This document shows positions 4,887-5,283 of a stretch of 5,283 bases of DNA, one piece after another. The DNA is from Conexibacter sp. (lineage in GTDB: Bacteria > Actinomycetota > Thermoleophilia > Solirubrobacterales > Solirubrobacteraceae): assembly GCA_025964295.1 (NCBI GenBank), contig JAOPZD010000033.1, forward strand, positions 1 to 5,283, given 5' to 3'. The position numbers were made by a program, and so were the translations under genes. The notes beneath the pieces are model-generated. The model was given only the letters and a program-made list of their open reading frames with translations, made no database searches and was not told the origin of the DNA. How positions within the stretch are numbered: position 1 is the first letter of the stretch; the number at the start of each line of letters is the position of its first letter.

Positions 4887-5283
4887 ACGCCGGCTGGGGC
4901 TGCAGTGGGCGGTGCGGCGCGCGCGCCGCGATCTGCGCCGTGGCGGCGTGGGCGAGCCGGTGGCAGGGACGCTCGACGGCGCGGTGGAAGAGCTCGGCCG
5001 CGAGCAGCGAGGCGGGGATCGCGGTGGCGGCGAGGAGCGGCAGGCCGGGCCGGTCCAGGCCGAAGGCGCAGGCCAGCACGATCGGGAAGTGCACCAGGTA
5101 GAGGCTGAACGAGCGGCTGCCCAGCCACTGCAGCGGCCGCGTCGACAGCGATCGCGCGACCGAGGCGTACAGCAACGGGCAGAGCACCGCGAGCGCCGCC
5201 CCGGCGGTGACCAGCGTCGCGGCGGCGGGCGAGTCCGGCAGCCAGCGGTCGGCGCTGACCAGGCAGAGCGCCAGCGCGACGGC
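4885..5283 (-). CDS. Acyltransferase-3 family membrane protein, C-terminal part (5' end outside window)
   Basis: C-terminal 132 residues of an OafA/YrhL-like integral membrane acyltransferase, a family that O-acylates sugars, polysaccharides, antibiotics or lipids at the envelope. The frame is open to the right edge of the window. Visible helices are about residues 1-10 (AVALALCLVS), 19-42 (ending VLCPLLYASVA), and the diagnostic block at about 52-70, LQWLGSRSFSLYLVHFPIV, followed by a last helix (LLAATAIPASLLAAELFHR) and AVERPCHRLA. The LGSRSFSLYLVHFP pattern and the closing ELFHRAVERP are hallmarks of this family. The N-terminal helices with the catalytic His are missing, so activity and substrate cannot be judged. 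The GTG at 5187 is an internal valine codon, not the start, because the hydrophobic sequence continues upstream of it. It converges on the MFS gene, with a strong hairpin in between. The last ~25 residues are Ala/Pro/Arg-rich and probably unstructured. Confidence 0.9.
   Translation of the reverse strand, partial: AVALALCLVSADRWLPDSPAAATLVTAGAALAVLCPLLYASVARSLSTRPLQWLGSRSFSLYLVHFPIVLACAFGLDRPGLPLLAATAIPASLLAAELFHRAVERPCHRLAHAATAQIAARAPHRPLQPQPA

Noticed and set aside
3215..5101. + strand open frame of 628 codons starting at the TTG of the -35 box
   Set aside because: It runs out of frame through the MFS gene, with an Arg/Ala-rich translation and no recognisable domain, so it is a shadow.
4604..5128. 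- strand open frame overlapping the acyltransferase end and the MFS end
   Set aside because: Its translation is Pro/Arg/Ala-rich, and the other - strand frame shows the genuine acyltransferase helices.
5185..5187. GTG as the start of a 100-aa acyltransferase-like protein
   Set aside because: The frame continues upstream to the window edge with membrane-helix sequence, so this is an internal valine codon of a longer gene.
1..5283. CRISPR array, tRNA/rRNA, insertion sequence or phage genes
   Set aside because: No spaced repeats, no cloverleaf or rRNA segments and no transposase, integrase or phage-type proteins were seen on either strand.

Overview
This 5.3-kb window is very GC-rich, with codon third positions almost always G or C, closely packed genes and GTG/TTG starts. 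This points to a high-GC actinobacterium. The protein styles (a PspC-type histidine kinase with its LuxR-type regulator, an SbtR-like TetR protein, a DHA2 transporter) would fit the Thermoleophilia/Solirubrobacterales, but that placement is an inference from general resemblance, not a search result.

Layout from left to right. (1) At 1-1470 on the + strand lie the C-terminal part of a membrane-bound sensor histidine kinase and its NarL/LuxR-type response regulator, overlapping by 8 nt. (2) At 1516-2580 on the + strand is a stand-alone extended SDR oxidoreductase resembling fatty acyl-CoA or thioester reductases; it starts at GTG with no good ribosome-binding site. (3) At 2581-2612 is a 32-bp spacer made only of G and C, carrying tandem GCGGC units, between convergent genes. 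(4) At 2613-3191 on the - strand is a TetR-family repressor. (5) At 3192-3305 is a divergent control region with a TTGACA/TATTGT promoter, a perfect 10-bp palindrome inside the promoter spacer and a second inverted repeat in the leader. (6) At 3306-4778 on the + strand is a 14-helix DHA2-type major facilitator exporter starting at TTG. (7) At 4779-4884 there are two hairpins, one a strong 13-bp GC stem. (8) At 4885-5283 on the - strand is the C-terminal end of an acyltransferase-3 (OafA/YrhL-like) membrane protein, cut by the window edge.

The genes form several small units rather than one system. The kinase and regulator are a translationally coupled two-component pair whose sequence style recalls the actinobacterial envelope-stress systems with PspC-domain kinases, but the sensor part is outside the window. 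The TetR and MFS genes are the classic arrangement of a repressor controlling a divergent drug or metabolite exporter, and the control region shows a plausible operator overlapping the exporter promoter. The reductase and the acyltransferase may act on lipids or envelope components, which cannot be settled here.

I see no mobile element, CRISPR array, tRNA, rRNA or clear novel system. The points most worth a second look are the TetR/MFS operator architecture, the orphan acyl-reductase-like SDR and the all-GC spacer.
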